A stretch of DNA of 32,153 bases, taken from positions 1-32,153 of the forward strand of contig JAFWGA010000059.1 of NCBI GenBank assembly GCA_017515325.1, given 5' to 3'. Both the position numbers and the translations under genes were made by a program. The notes beneath the pieces were generated by a model. The model was not told the origin of the DNA and did no database searches. It saw only the letters and a list, made by a program, of their open reading frames with translations. The DNA is from Blautia sp. (GTDB taxonomy: Bacteria > Bacillota > Clostridia > Lachnospirales > Lachnospiraceae). This document shows, piece after piece, positions 17,168-26,048 of this stretch. Position 1 is the stretch's first letter, and each line of letters starts with the position of its first letter.

Positions 17168-18048
17168 AAGAATATTTCAGGATAAGTGCCGGAAAATACG
17201 TCCCGGGCAAGAGCTTTGACGTTGTCCGTCCAGCCTCTTTGAATCATCCCAAAAATCATGCTGTCATGTTTATTATGCATGATCACATAACTGAGGCCGC
17301 TGCCTTTACCCAGTGTGAGGAATGCCTGATCTTCTGGCCGGAATCCATAGCGGTTCCCGAGGAGATAGAAGCCAGGCATGCCGTATACCGGTGCAGCTGG
17401 CCTCATACCCGCTATTGCAGCTTTTATGCGGAAAATGCCATCACCTACTATCCTCCCGTTGAAGATTTTGAACTGGTCAACGGGGCATTCATTGCGAAAA
17501 CCGCAAAAATCGGAAATCACTGCAGCATTCTCCCGGGAGCCTATATTGGCGGCGAAGCTGAGCTTGGTGACAACTGCTATGTGGGCGCCGGGACAAAGCT
17601 GGTCGGAGAGGTTCATATCGGCTCAAATGTCATCATCCGTGAAAATTCCGTAATCGGAGCAGACGGTCTGTCGACAGACCGGAATGAAAAGGGACATGCC
17701 TTAACCATGCCACAATTCGGGGGCGTCGTGATAGAAGACGATGTTCAGATCGGTGCCCTGACTGTGATCGCCAGAGGAGCTATCGACAATACTCTGATCA
17801 GACGAGGCTGTAGAATCGATAACAGCACCTTTATCTCTCATAATGTCACGATAGGGGAAGATACCTTTATCGTAGGAGAATCCATCATGTTCGGGAGCTC
17901 CTCAACCGGGGATCAGGTTTTCATCTCCGGAAACAGTACCATCCGAAACGGGAAACACATTGGCAGCAAAGCCCTCGTCGGCATGGGCTCCGTCGTTGTC
18001 TCAGATGTAGCCGCCGGCGCAATTGTCAAAGGGAATCCGGCGAAGTAA
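17164..18048 (+). CDS. LpxD-like left-handed beta-helix acyltransferase
   Basis: 294 residues. After an N-terminal domain of about 105 residues come repeated hexapeptide units ([LIV]GxxxX) from [16 protein letters not shown] on. The block [25 protein letters not shown] followed by [10 protein letters not shown] (His226) mirrors the catalytic-His part of LpxD, which transfers 3-hydroxyacyl from ACP to the 2-amine of a UDP-sugar. It starts at 17164 through an ATGA overlap with the thiolase and has AGGAG upstream; the frame opens far earlier in another gene and should not be used. An LpxD-type enzyme outside a lipid A operon, here with PIG-L, KASIII and ACPs, suggests N-acylation of a sugar in the polysaccharide or a glycolipid. 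Confidence 0.88.
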   Translation: MKEYFRISAGKYVPGKSFDVVRPASLNHPKNHAVMFIMHDHITEAAAFTQCEECLIFWPESIAVPEEIEARHAVYRCSWPHTRYCSFYAENAITYYPPVEDFELVNGAFIAKTAKIGNHCSILPGAYIGGEAELGDNCYVGAGTKLVGEVHIGSNVIIRENSVIGADGLSTDRNEKGHALTMPQFGGVVIEDDVQIGALTVIARGAIDNTLIRRGCRIDNSTFISHNVTIGEDTFIVGESIMFGSSSTGDQVFISGNSTIRNGKHIGSKALVGMGSVVVSDVAAGAIVKGNPAK

Positions 18049-18070
18049 TATAGGACAGGATACTACTGCC

Positions 18071-18099
18071 AAAAATGATTCCTGCGGATTGTTCCGCGC
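18071..18099. repeat. Dispersed repeat, copy A
   Basis: CGGATTGTTCCGCGC (18085-18099) is identical to bases 32016-32030, and the flank to the left also matches, with one gap (ATGATTCCTG against GTGATTCTA). A small stem GCGGA/TCCGC with loop TTGT is present. It lies in the 96-base gap before the sugar transferase gene. Confidence 0.6.
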
Positions 18100-18144
18100 A
18101 TATGATAAGCATTTGTTTGCAGAGGGGAGGCAACTGCTGATACT

Positions 18145-18786
18145 ATGGAAGCAGAAAGAATGCCTGTGGTCAGAAAGACCATTTACACAAAATATGTAAA
18201 GAGACTGTTCGATATCCTTTTAAGCGGCCTGGCCATTATCGTGTTAAGCCCTGTCCTCCTCATCATCTGGATTCTCGAACTGGCCATACATGGAAGACCG
18301 GCTTTGTTTGCCCAGGAACGGCCAGGGCGCAACGGCCAGGTATTCAAATTATACAAGTTCCGTTCCATGACCAACGAAAAAGGGAAGGACGGACACTTGC
18401 TGCCAAGTGAACAAAGAATCACCTCTTTTGGCAGATTGATCAGACGTTTTTCATTAGATGAACTGCCGGAACTCTTTTGTATTTTTACCGGGAAAATGAG
18501 CATCATTGGTCCAAGGCCTTTGCTTGTGGAATATCTCCCTTTTTATACCAGGCGGCATATGGCAAGGCATGAAGTCAGGCCAGGCTTAGCCTGTGTTTCT
18601 TTAAAACCACTGAAAACCTGGTCCTGGAAGGATCAGTTCGAGAATGATATCTGGTATATCGAAAACTGCAGCTTTATCGTAGATTTCAAAATGATCTTTG
18701 CTGTACTTCGAGAGGCCATGGCTGGCGCAGAGTACAGAATCAATGACTCACGAAGCGAACTCTCCCCGGATTATTGGAAAGAATAA
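18145..18786 (+). CDS. Priming phosphoglycosyl transferase (bacterial sugar transferase)
   Basis: 213 residues of the WbaP/EpsL/PglC type: one N-terminal hydrophobic re-entrant segment at about 22-46 and the conserved catalytic region with QERPGRNGQVFKLYKFRSM, FGRLIRRFSLDELPEL and GPRPLLVEYLPFY. The enzyme moves a sugar-1-phosphate from a UDP-sugar to undecaprenyl phosphate, the first membrane step of repeat-unit assembly. The short form (no large N-terminal membrane domain) matches monotopic PGTs. The ATG at 18145 is 14 bases after GGGGAGG, a loose spacing. Its stop lies inside the stem of the shared terminator. It follows the LpxD-like gene, so the acylated amino sugar could be its substrate or a later decoration. 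Confidence 0.92.
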   Translation: MEAERMPVVRKTIYTKYVKRLFDILLSGLAIIVLSPVLLIIWILELAIHGRPALFAQERPGRNGQVFKLYKFRSMTNEKGKDGHLLPSEQRITSFGRLIRRFSLDELPELFCIFTGKMSIIGPRPLLVEYLPFYTRRHMARHEVRPGLACVSLKPLKTWSWKDQFENDIWYIENCSFIVDFKMIFAVLREAMAGAEYRINDSRSELSPDYWKE

Positions 18787-18831
18787 GGCTTGCGGCCTGC
18801 CAGGACGGACAGGCCGCAAGCCTTATTCTTT
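18778..18831. terminator. Bidirectional terminator between converging operons
   Basis: A perfect 22-bp stem (18778-18799 with 18810-18831) encloses a 10-base loop, with T or A runs on both sides. It contains AAGGCTTGCGGCCTG and its complement. Both flanking stop codons (TAA at 18784-18786 plus, 18825-18823 minus) are inside the stem, so both proteins end in Lys-Glu from the same palindromic bases. Confidence 0.93.
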
Positions 18832-19833
18832 TTCAAAGCTTCTTTCCATAAACCATAACAGAAACAGAGGGTTCCCGATTCTCACCAGAACCCGTTCAAG
18901 TGCCATTTTCTTTCCCTTCAGCCGTGACAGGTACTGCAGCAGAAAATCTCTTCTTTCATCCTTCAGAAAGCCGTCAAGATATCTGATCTTGCCTTGTGCG
19001 TCAAGGGGGCAGGTGGGATAGTTTATTTTTGTGATGGCGAACTGCGTATTTCTCCCTTCCCGCAGTTCCAGATCAGCTCTGCAGCTTTCATAGACATGGT
19101 AGTGCTGGTAAAGGCTCTTCATAGATGCGTACATCAGCTTTCTTCTCTGCAGCTCATCCGGATAAAATCTGCTGACCAGGGAGGATTTTCCTCTCACATA
19201 ATAGTGGTAGAGGCATTTGTCCATCACCTTGATCCTTGGCGTAGCCTTCAGGAGTTGCGTATTGAAAAGGAAATCCTCCCCCAGCTTTATCGTCTCATCA
19301 AAGCGTATTTTGTTCTGCCTGATGACCGAGACCGAGATCAGCCTGTTCCAGATGTAGTTAAAGTAGCAGTCTTTGTAAGCCTTTTTCAGCAGCCCCGTTA
19401 AGAAAACTCCCATTTCCTGGTCGGAGGATACCGTTTCAGGGATAAGGACAGCCTTTCCCCTCCTGGGATGACGACCTTCAATATGCTTCTCCCGGCCAAA
19501 AATGACGACATCAGCGCCTGCCGAATCCCGCAGGACGCTCTCAAGCATATCCTGCTCTATCCAATCGTCCGCATCCATAAAATACAGCCATTCGCCCCTG
19601 GCTGCATCGATACCGGCGTTTCTCGCCTTTGAAGGTCCTGCGTTTGCCTGATCGATCACTCTGACTCTTTTGTCTTCCTCTGAACAGTCCTTTAGGATCT
19701 GAAACGATTGATCTGTGGAGCCATCATTTACCGCTATTAATTCAAAATCAGGATAAGACTGTTTTAGTACGGAACCGATACTGGTTCTCAGATATTTTTC
19801 AGCGTTATATACCGGCATGACTATACTGATCAT
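18823..19833 (-). CDS. Family 2 glycosyltransferase
   Basis: 336 residues starting directly with the GT-A fold: MISIVMPVYNAEKYL, VNDGSTDQS for the nucleotide, SKARNAG and FMDADDWIE as DxD. The C-terminal 130 residues are helical and family-typical, without a clear membrane anchor. AGGAG precedes the ATG at 19833, ten bases after the pyruvyltransferase stop. It is the last gene of the long minus-strand operon and ends in the shared terminator. It probably adds one residue of the repeat unit; the sugar is unknown. Confidence 0.9.
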   Translation of the reverse strand: MISIVMPVYNAEKYLRTSIGSVLKQSYPDFELIAVNDGSTDQSFQILKDCSEEDKRVRVIDQANAGPSKARNAGIDAARGEWLYFMDADDWIEQDMLESVLRDSAGADVVIFGREKHIEGRHPRRGKAVLIPETVSSDQEMGVFLTGLLKKAYKDCYFNYIWNRLISVSVIRQNKIRFDETIKLGEDFLFNTQLLKATPRIKVMDKCLYHYYVRGKSSLVSRFYPDELQRRKLMYASMKSLYQHYHVYESCRADLELREGRNTQFAITKINYPTCPLDAQGKIRYLDGFLKDERRDFLLQYLSRLKGKKMALERVLVRIGNPLFLLWFMERSFEKE

Positions 19834-19842
19834 GGTCTGCTC

Positions 19843-21027
19843 CTAATGCCCTTCCTGCTTTTCCTGATATGCCGCTTCCAGATTGCTGCGCAAAAAACCC
19901 AGAGAATGCTCCACCAGATCGTCCAGTCTCGCATGGGCAAGATCATAGTCCGGATAATCTGGATCGATGGTCTCAGGAACCTCATTAATGACACGATCAG
20001 ATAAGCCTAATATTTCCATGAGGGGATAAAACCTGTTATTTGAGCTGTTCTCCCTTTTTCCCCGTATCATGGTATAAAATTTTTTCCTGAAAATGATGGA
20101 AAACAGGGTTCCATGGTAGCTGTTGGTCACAACATATTCCGCATTTTTAATCAGGTCAATCCACTCCTGGGGAGTTGGATTGGCAAAAGCCCGCTGCTTA
20201 AGGGCATCTGAGCCCAGCCATGCGACCTTGATGACAGGCAGGCCTGTATCCTTTTTTATTTTTCTCAGGATTTCATCATAAATATCCCGTGTCTCGGTGG
20301 TATAGAAAAAAATATATTTCTTGGGCTTTGCTGCATTGACTGCGATCCTTTCCCACTCTTCAGCCTTCAGCAGAAATACCGGATCGCAAACCGGGACAAC
20401 AGGACTGTCTGTAAATTTCCTGACATAGTCGGCCACATGCGCCTCCCTGATTCCTACCTGACGCAGATGGGGAATATTCTCCCGATAGATATCTTCCGCC
20501 CTGGCGCTTAATTCCGGTTTATGTCTGTAGTTCCATAATACATTAACGCCAAAGCTGACCGCATAGGAGAAAGCGTATTTTGTCGCAAAGTCAAGAAAAA
20601 AAACGGAAGCTCCATTCGTGTAATTAAAATTCCAGATCACATCACTTCCGCAGACAAAGGCGTCATAGACATCATTGAGTGATGGCAGCTCTTTCCTGGA
20701 GTGACAATCTGCATAGGTCATGTATTCATCTTCAAAGGCCGAAAACCGGCGTCTCCCGTAGAAACAGAAGACGGACAGATTATATCTCACCTTGTAATAT
20801 AATGGGATCAACGGATTTTTTATATGCTTTTTCTCAGGAATGCTCTCAGTAGGGTCCGAAGGACTCGGTTCCTCTTCCTTCGTAAATTTCCTGAGGGGAA
20901 GCAGATCATAATGGCAGCTTTCCCCGCCGACCTGGAGCTTTTCTATGGCCGTCTTGAGTGCATATGCCTGCAGACAACTGCCGTAGTTTACCGTATGATC
21001 AAAAGTCACACCACATACATTAACCAT
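19843..21027 (-). CDS. Polysaccharide pyruvyl transferase
   Basis: 394 residues of the PS_pyruv_trans family: GVTFDHTVNYGSCLQAYAL at the N-terminus, FVCGSDVIWN at about 130, and TNSYHGTLFSIIF at about 300, the characteristic SYHG block. Members move pyruvate from phosphoenolpyruvate onto hydroxyls of a sugar, giving an acidic ketal. The start at 21027 (AAAGGG, five bases) overlaps the FrhB gene's end by eight bases, so the two are coupled. A second family member sits at 27831-28901. Two in one operon suggest two pyruvylated positions or sugars. Confidence 0.9.
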   Translation of the reverse strand: MVNVCGVTFDHTVNYGSCLQAYALKTAIEKLQVGGESCHYDLLPLRKFTKEEEPSPSDPTESIPEKKHIKNPLIPLYYKVRYNLSVFCFYGRRRFSAFEDEYMTYADCHSRKELPSLNDVYDAFVCGSDVIWNFNYTNGASVFFLDFATKYAFSYAVSFGVNVLWNYRHKPELSARAEDIYRENIPHLRQVGIREAHVADYVRKFTDSPVVPVCDPVFLLKAEEWERIAVNAAKPKKYIFFYTTETRDIYDEILRKIKKDTGLPVIKVAWLGSDALKQRAFANPTPQEWIDLIKNAEYVVTNSYHGTLFSIIFRKKFYTMIRGKRENSSNNRFYPLMEILGLSDRVINEVPETIDPDYPDYDLAHARLDDLVEHSLGFLRSNLEAAYQEKQEGH

Positions 21028-22228
21028 TTCTGCCCTTTCTTCTCACAATACTGATCATCCTTCTGAGAGTTTTACGGTACCGGGGCGGGGTTTTTTCCAG
21101 GATCAGAACCATCAGCCGGGACTTGTCCAGAAGATATTTTCTTTCTGCGGCCTTCCAGCCCTTTCTGTGAAGCACTTCAAAGAAATCGTCCCGGAATGCC
21201 GGAATTGGATAAATCTTCTTTTGCTCGCCCAGGGTAAGATTATTTGCCTTTGCTATATTGGCGATTTCTGTCGGTGACAGCTGAAGCTGATCCCGGACAG
21301 AATCCAGGAGCTCCCGGCCTTTCTCCGTATTGACCAGAAGAGCGGAAACTCCCGCCTTTATGTCAAACTCATCATGAAACTGTCTGACTCCCCAGTAATC
21401 TCCCATCGTCAGGTCTTCCACACGATGCTCATACCGATAGGGGCATTGATAACAGGATCGCCGGTTTACCACCTTGGTATAAAAGGAGTAGTAAAAAGCG
21501 TTTCCTAAATAGGTGTCGCAGGCCTTCCCCTTGGGGGTCTGATAGGTAATATGCACGCCCACTCCATATTTTTCTTTATCCCGGGCATTAAACTTCAGTT
21601 GATCCAGGGGAACCTTCTTTGTCAGGGTTTTCAGGTACTCATGAAAGGCAAAGGGACTGGGACTCCCTCCGCAGAAAAAACATAAAGAAAAGAAATTATC
21701 ATAATCCTTTCTCAGATACTTTCTTAAACCGGCCAGCTGACAGGGCAAACCGGTAAACAAAACCGGCCTTCCCTCTTCCAGATAGCTTTTTATTTCCGGA
21801 AAGGTATCGCCCGCCCAGCTCCAGACATATTTTGAGCCGCGCATAGGCTTTATTTCTTCCTCGTTTTCTGCCTTACATACTAGCGCATGATATTCCTGAT
21901 CCCAGGCACAGCCGTAGCAAACTCCTCCCCGCTTAAAGATTTCCCGGGAAAAGGCGGTAAACAGACCGCCGGAGGTAGAGTCCTTCAACACTTCCCTGTC
22001 CAGAATCTGTGCTGCATAGGCGGCGGATACGGGCCGGGTCTGCGGCATCTGGATGGCCGGGCAGACCTTTTGGCATAGCCCACACTCGACACATAGCTCC
22101 TGGGAGATGGCCGGTGTCGGAAAGCCCTCCCTGTCCTCCTCCATTCTGATCGCCTGTTTCGGACATGCCTGCATACAGGCGCCGCAACCGGTACAAACTG
22201 ATCTGTCTGCTAAAACCATATGATTCAT
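21020..22228 (-). CDS. FrhB-type 4Fe-4S protein of polysaccharide clusters
   Basis: 402 residues. Two ferredoxin-like 4Fe-4S motifs open the protein (CTGCGACMQACP at about 15 and CVECGLCQKVCP at 46). They are followed by the FrhB/FdhB N- and C-terminal domains of the coenzyme F420 hydrogenase beta family, with a cysteine pair in RRSCYQCPYR and GDYWG. The family name comes from methanogen flavoprotein subunits; in Firmicutes capsule clusters such genes travel with pyruvyltransferases, and their reaction there is unknown. M1 at 22228 has AAGGA very close, so M4 at 22219 may be the true start. A flavin- and Fe-S-linked redox step on the sugar or pyruvyl donor is possible. Confidence 0.85.
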   Translation of the reverse strand: MNHMVLADRSVCTGCGACMQACPKQAIRMEEDREGFPTPAISQELCVECGLCQKVCPAIQMPQTRPVSAAYAAQILDREVLKDSTSGGLFTAFSREIFKRGGVCYGCAWDQEYHALVCKAENEEEIKPMRGSKYVWSWAGDTFPEIKSYLEEGRPVLFTGLPCQLAGLRKYLRKDYDNFFSLCFFCGGSPSPFAFHEYLKTLTKKVPLDQLKFNARDKEKYGVGVHITYQTPKGKACDTYLGNAFYYSFYTKVVNRRSCYQCPYRYEHRVEDLTMGDYWGVRQFHDEFDIKAGVSALLVNTEKGRELLDSVRDQLQLSPTEIANIAKANNLTLGEQKKIYPIPAFRDDFFEVLHRKGWKAAERKYLLDKSRLMVLILEKTPPRYRKTLRRMISIVRRKGRNG

Positions 22229-22242
22229 TTCCTTTACTAAAT

Positions 22243-23487
22243 TTACCGGCAGCTCTGTTCAGCCCCGGACTCTGCCGCGAAGTCCAGGATCGGCCTGACT
22301 GCCTGCTTCACATGATAATGTTCGCAGAGATATTGATAGCCCCGTTCCCCCATCCTTCTGTATTCTTCAGGGGCCAGCTTATCCATCTCCTTCAGGATTT
22401 CGACACATTGAGCCGGATCACTGCTCTCCCGCCACCAGCCAAATCCGCCTTCCACAACAATATGGGCAAGATCCGTATTCCGGTCCGTAAGGGCCAGGAC
22501 CGGCAGCCGTGCCTGCATATAGGTCAGCAATCTGCTGGGAAAATTCGGAATGGTAAACCTGTGGTCAAGGACGATCAATCCGATATCGCAGGCATAGACC
22601 ATGGCATCATAATCCTCTTTGGGCAGCCATGACATCAGCTTCAGATTCCGGGGAGACTTCTGACTGACAAAATTCTCCAGAATCCCATATTCTCCTCCGG
22701 CCCCGGCAATCAGAAAAAAGATGTCATCGATGCACCCGCAGCGATCAATGCAGTCCACCAGATAGGAGATATCCTGCCCTTTCCCAAGGTTTCCTCCATA
22801 AACGATAACCTTTTTATCTAAGGGAATGCCATATCTGTTTCTGAAGGCCTTCCTGCCCTCCGGATCCATCGATCGGTCAACCACCTCAATACTATTGGGG
22901 CTGATCTCCACCTTCAATGGATCTATTTCCGGATTATGCTTCAAAAGAAAATCAACATTGGCCTGGGACATGCAGCCGATTCGGTCAGAAACGGCATAGA
23001 GTTTTTTTTCCTTCCTTCTGAAATACCGATAGACCATTCCCATCAGACCCGTTTTTGACAACATGCCGATATCGACAGCGTTCTGAGGAAAGATATCCTT
23101 TAACAGGAGATAGGTCTTTGCATGATCCCGGCGTTTGACATAATCGATGGCACCGAGAAAGGTGATGGGGGGAGTGGAATATAAGATCAGGTCAAATTTT
23201 CTGTCGGACAGATATGTTTTGATCGCCCTCTTTAGCTGTGGTTCAATCAGGACGGTAGCTATCCCCTTCTCAATCTTATTGCTTTTCTGGATATTTCCGG
23301 TTTTCACTTTGAGAATGGTACAGATATCCTCTTCGATGAGATAGGTCTCTTTGCCATGTCTCCTTTGAATCGGGGAAATAATGGTAATCTCATTCCCCTG
23401 TCCCGCCAGTTCTCTCAGGAGATCCTCATAGATGGCATGGAAATGGATCGTCCTGATATCTACCAGGGTAAAAAACAGTACTTTCAA
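22243..23487 (-). CDS. Family 4 glycosyltransferase
   Basis: About 414 residues of the GT-B type. The Rossmann N-domain starts KVLFFTLVDIRTIHF; the C-domain has VYGGNLGKGQDI and the acceptor/donor region GLIVLDHRFTIPNFPSRLLTYMQARLPVLAL, the E/D-containing donor site. I choose the TTG at 23487 because AGGAG lies exactly six bases before it and the fold begins there; the ATG at 23514 would overlap the SDR gene by 16 bases and has no binding site. It resembles WbuB-like fucosaminyl transferases in overall pattern, which would fit CapF/CapG, but this is a weak match. Confidence 0.83.
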   Translation of the reverse strand: MKVLFFTLVDIRTIHFHAIYEDLLRELAGQGNEITIISPIQRRHGKETYLIEEDICTILKVKTGNIQKSNKIEKGIATVLIEPQLKRAIKTYLSDRKFDLILYSTPPITFLGAIDYVKRRDHAKTYLLLKDIFPQNAVDIGMLSKTGLMGMVYRYFRRKEKKLYAVSDRIGCMSQANVDFLLKHNPEIDPLKVEISPNSIEVVDRSMDPEGRKAFRNRYGIPLDKKVIVYGGNLGKGQDISYLVDCIDRCGCIDDIFFLIAGAGGEYGILENFVSQKSPRNLKLMSWLPKEDYDAMVYACDIGLIVLDHRFTIPNFPSRLLTYMQARLPVLALTDRNTDLAHIVVEGGFGWWRESSDPAQCVEILKEMDKLAPEEYRRMGERGYQYLCEHYHVKQAVRPILDFAAESGAEQSCR

Positions 23488-23498
23488 TTCCGTCTCCT

Positions 23499-24242
23499 TT
23501 ACATGATCGTGCATCCGTCCACGGCCAGCACCTGCCCGGAAATGTAGACAGAAAGATCAGAAACCATAAAAAGACATGCCTTCGCGATATCCTCCGGCTC
23601 TGCCAGCCGTCCCATACAGATATTGCTGATTCTGCTCTTCAGCTTTTCCGGATCCGCCTGCTTCATCATGTCCGTATTGGTCAGTCCTGGTGCGATGGCA
23701 TTCACCCGGATTCTCTTTGCCGCCAGCTCTTTTGCCGCGGATTTGGTGAGGGAAATCACAGCGCCCTTTGTAGCCGAATAGACAAGCTGTCCCTTATTGC
23801 CCCGCAAAGCAGTCATGGAGGTAATATTCACAATGCTGCCCCCCGTCTCCTGACGTCCCATGATCCTGCTGACCGTCTGCAGCATATAGATTGTGCCGTA
23901 GACGTTGACGGAAAACATTTTCTCCATATTTCTATGGCTGATCATGCCGATCAGTTCATTGAACTCCACGCCGGCATTGTTAACCAGTCCATCGATATGG
24001 CCGCAGGCTCTTCTGACCTTACCAATCCCCTCTGTCACCGCTCTTTCGTCCGAGATATCAAAATAGAGAGAGCGGACCTCTCCCTTAGCGTCTTTGTTAA
24101 ACTCCCCGGCCCACTCCTCCACGGAGCCTTCCCTGGTGGCAACTGCATACACAAGTGCGCCATTTTGGGCGAAGACCTGGCAGACAGCCTTCCCGATCCC
24201 GCGGCTTCCTCCGGTCACAATGCAGACCTTTCCCGTTAGCAT
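23499..24242 (-). CDS. Short-chain dehydrogenase/reductase, FabG-like
   Basis: About 247 residues, a textbook FabG-type SDR: TGGSRGIGKAV (cofactor loop), NNAGV, active-site Ser in NITSMTAL, YSATKGA for Tyr and Lys, and an ending in AVDGCTIM. The frame opens at 24344 within the upstream gene, but GAGGAG lies six bases before the ATG at 24242, so that start is used. It follows the 5S-like carboxyltransferase and may reduce 3-oxoacyl-ACP made from the extender unit that the transcarboxylase supplies, parallel to the SDR at 9225. A role on a sugar nucleotide cannot be excluded. Confidence 0.9.
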   Translation of the reverse strand: MLTGKVCIVTGGSRGIGKAVCQVFAQNGALVYAVATREGSVEEWAGEFNKDAKGEVRSLYFDISDERAVTEGIGKVRRACGHIDGLVNNAGVEFNELIGMISHRNMEKMFSVNVYGTIYMLQTVSRIMGRQETGGSIVNITSMTALRGNKGQLVYSATKGAVISLTKSAAKELAAKRIRVNAIAPGLTNTDMMKQADPEKLKSRISNICMGRLAEPEDIAKACLFMVSDLSVYISGQVLAVDGCTIM

Positions 24243-24252
24243 TCCTGTCTCC

Positions 24253-25650
24253 TCATCCATGCAGCCAGTCAACGTCAATCTCATGCACGACCAGGTCGTC
24301 TCTTTTTCTGATAAATTCCGGGGCGACCTGTTCAAACATAGCACAGCTCAGCAGATCCTCATCTGTCCTGGCAATATCATGGTAGCGCTCCCTGACCCTG
24401 TCCAGCTCATCCTCCAGAAGATCAGCGGGTCGGCAGGTGATCAGCTCATCATCCCCAATGGCCATCCTCCGGATATTTTCATTGACTTCTCCGGGCAGAT
24501 CGCCATACTCCCCTCGCAGAAGGCTCTTGGATTCCCTGGTAAAGCTTCTGTATCTTCCCGCCAGGACATTCAAAACAGCCTGTGTGCCAACGATCTGACT
24601 GGTTGGCGTAACCAAAGGCGGATAGCCGAAATCCCTGCGGACCCTGGGTACCTCAGCCAGGACCTCTTCCAATCGTTCCTCCGCATTGGCCTGCTTCAGC
24701 TGGGATATCAGGTTTGACAGCATCCCGCCGGGAACCTGGTAGAGAAGGGTGTTGGGATCCACACGCAGCACCTTTGAGCTGATGGTTCCCTCCTTTTCCA
24801 TCCTTGCCGCCACTTTTTTAAATTGCGCAGCAGCCTCTCCCAGCTTCTTTAGATCCAGGCCGGTATCTCTCGGGGTTCCCCGCAGTGTCGCCACCAGGGA
24901 TTCTGTGGCAGGCTGAGAGCTTCCGTTGGCAAACGGAGACAAAGCGCAGTCCACAATATCCACCCCTGCCATGGCAGCCATGAGATAAACCATATCTCCG
25001 GTTCCCGTTGTATTATGGGTATGAAGGTGTACGGGGAGGGACAGCCTTTCCTTCAGCTTCTTCACCAGGCTGTAGGCGTCCATAGGAAGCAGAAGATTCG
25101 CCATGTCCTTGATACAGATCGTATCCGCCCCCATCTGCTCCAGCAGGACCGCCTTTTCCACAAAATAGTCCTCGTTGTGGACAGGACTTGTCGTGTAGCT
25201 CAAGGCCGCTTCTACGATCCCACCGTATTTCTTTACTGCTGTGATCGCCTTTTCCATGTTCCGGACATCGTTCAGGGCATCGAAAATACGCACAACATCT
25301 ATACCGTTCTCAATCGATTTGCGGCAGAAGGCATCCACCATATCATCCGCGTAATGCCGGTATCCCAAAAGATTCTGCCCCCTGAGCAGCATCTGCAGTC
25401 TGGTATGGGGCAAAGCCCGTCGCAAGGCCCTCAGTCTCTCCCAGGGATCCTCGTGGAGAAAGCGCATACAGGCATCAAAGGTCGCCCCGCCCCAGCACTC
25501 CAAGGACCAGTATCCCATGGTATCTAGCACCTCACAGGCCGGAAGCATATCCTCCAGCTTCATCCTTGTGGCTGCCTGGCTCTGGTGGGAATCCCGGAGA
25601 ATGGTATCGGTAAGGAACAGGGGCTTTCTGACTTCAAACAGTTCATCCAT
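24253..25650 (-). CDS. 5S-like carboxyltransferase subunit (oxaloacetate/pyruvate half)
   Basis: About 465 residues of the HMGL-like/PYC_OADA type. LTDTILRDSHQS (metal Asp), CIKDMANLL (the lysine equivalent to the carbamylated Lys of the 5S subunit) and HLHTHNTTG (two metal His) are all present, followed by the conserved PGGMLSNL block. It takes CO2 from oxaloacetate onto biotin, or the reverse. The C-terminus has no biotin domain, consistent with the separate BCCP gene just upstream. ATG 25650 has GTGAGG six bases before it; GTG at 25662, overlapping the BCCP stop, is an alternative. With no OadB or biotin carboxylase beside it, its role is that of a transcarboxylase subunit. Confidence 0.93.
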   Translation of the reverse strand: MDELFEVRKPLFLTDTILRDSHQSQAATRMKLEDMLPACEVLDTMGYWSLECWGGATFDACMRFLHEDPWERLRALRRALPHTRLQMLLRGQNLLGYRHYADDMVDAFCRKSIENGIDVVRIFDALNDVRNMEKAITAVKKYGGIVEAALSYTTSPVHNEDYFVEKAVLLEQMGADTICIKDMANLLLPMDAYSLVKKLKERLSLPVHLHTHNTTGTGDMVYLMAAMAGVDIVDCALSPFANGSSQPATESLVATLRGTPRDTGLDLKKLGEAAAQFKKVAARMEKEGTISSKVLRVDPNTLLYQVPGGMLSNLISQLKQANAEERLEEVLAEVPRVRRDFGYPPLVTPTSQIVGTQAVLNVLAGRYRSFTRESKSLLRGEYGDLPGEVNENIRRMAIGDDELITCRPADLLEDELDRVRERYHDIARTDEDLLSCAMFEQVAPEFIRKRDDLVVHEIDVDWLHG

Positions 25651-25658
25651 AGACAGCC

Positions 25659-26045
25659 TCACTTTACCTCAAATAACAGATCCCCGCTGGCCACAGTCTC
25701 GCCGGTCCGGCAATTCATACTTGTAATCCTTCCGTCCGCCGGGGCAAGGATCTCGTTCTCCATTTTCATGGCCTCAAGGATCAGGACAAGCTCTCCGGCT
25801 TTTACCGTGCTCCCCTCATCCTTTTCTATCCGGATCACCGTTCCCGGCATGGGAGCCCTCACTGCCCCCGTATTGTACACCGTTTTCTTCTGGCTGGAGG
25901 GATCCATCACATTGACAGTGACGTCATTACCCTTGAATTCCCTGTATTCCTTTTTCCCCACAGGCTTAGCCCCTGCATTTTCAGGGACAAGCTCGATCTC
26001 CATCTCGTAGGTCTTTCCCTCTAAGGTAATGCGATACTTGCTCAT
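25659..26045 (-). CDS. Biotin carboxyl carrier protein (1.3S-like)
   Basis: 128 residues. The C-terminal 65 residues form a biotinyl domain with the invariant AMKMENEI motif; Lys94 is the expected biotin attachment site. MPGTV at 66-70 precedes it, as in transcarboxylase 1.3S and OAD carriers. The N-terminal 60 residues ([15 protein letters not shown], then a linker) match the OadA/MmdC-type carrier. It sits between the two carboxyltransferase genes and shuttles CO2 between their active sites. A GGAGG lies about eleven bases before the start, in the tail of the small gene. Confidence 0.95.
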   Translation of the reverse strand: MSKYRITLEGKTYEMEIELVPENAGAKPVGKKEYREFKGNDVTVNVMDPSSQKKTVYNTGAVRAPMPGTVIRIEKDEGSTVKAGELVLILEAMKMENEILAPADGRITSMNCRTGETVASGDLLFEVK

Positions 26046-26048
26046 GTT

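Noticed and set aside
16858-18048. Longer start for the LpxD-like gene inside the thiolase gene
   Set aside because: The first 102 codons show no LpxD resemblance, and the ATG at 17164 has a binding site and an ATGA overlap.
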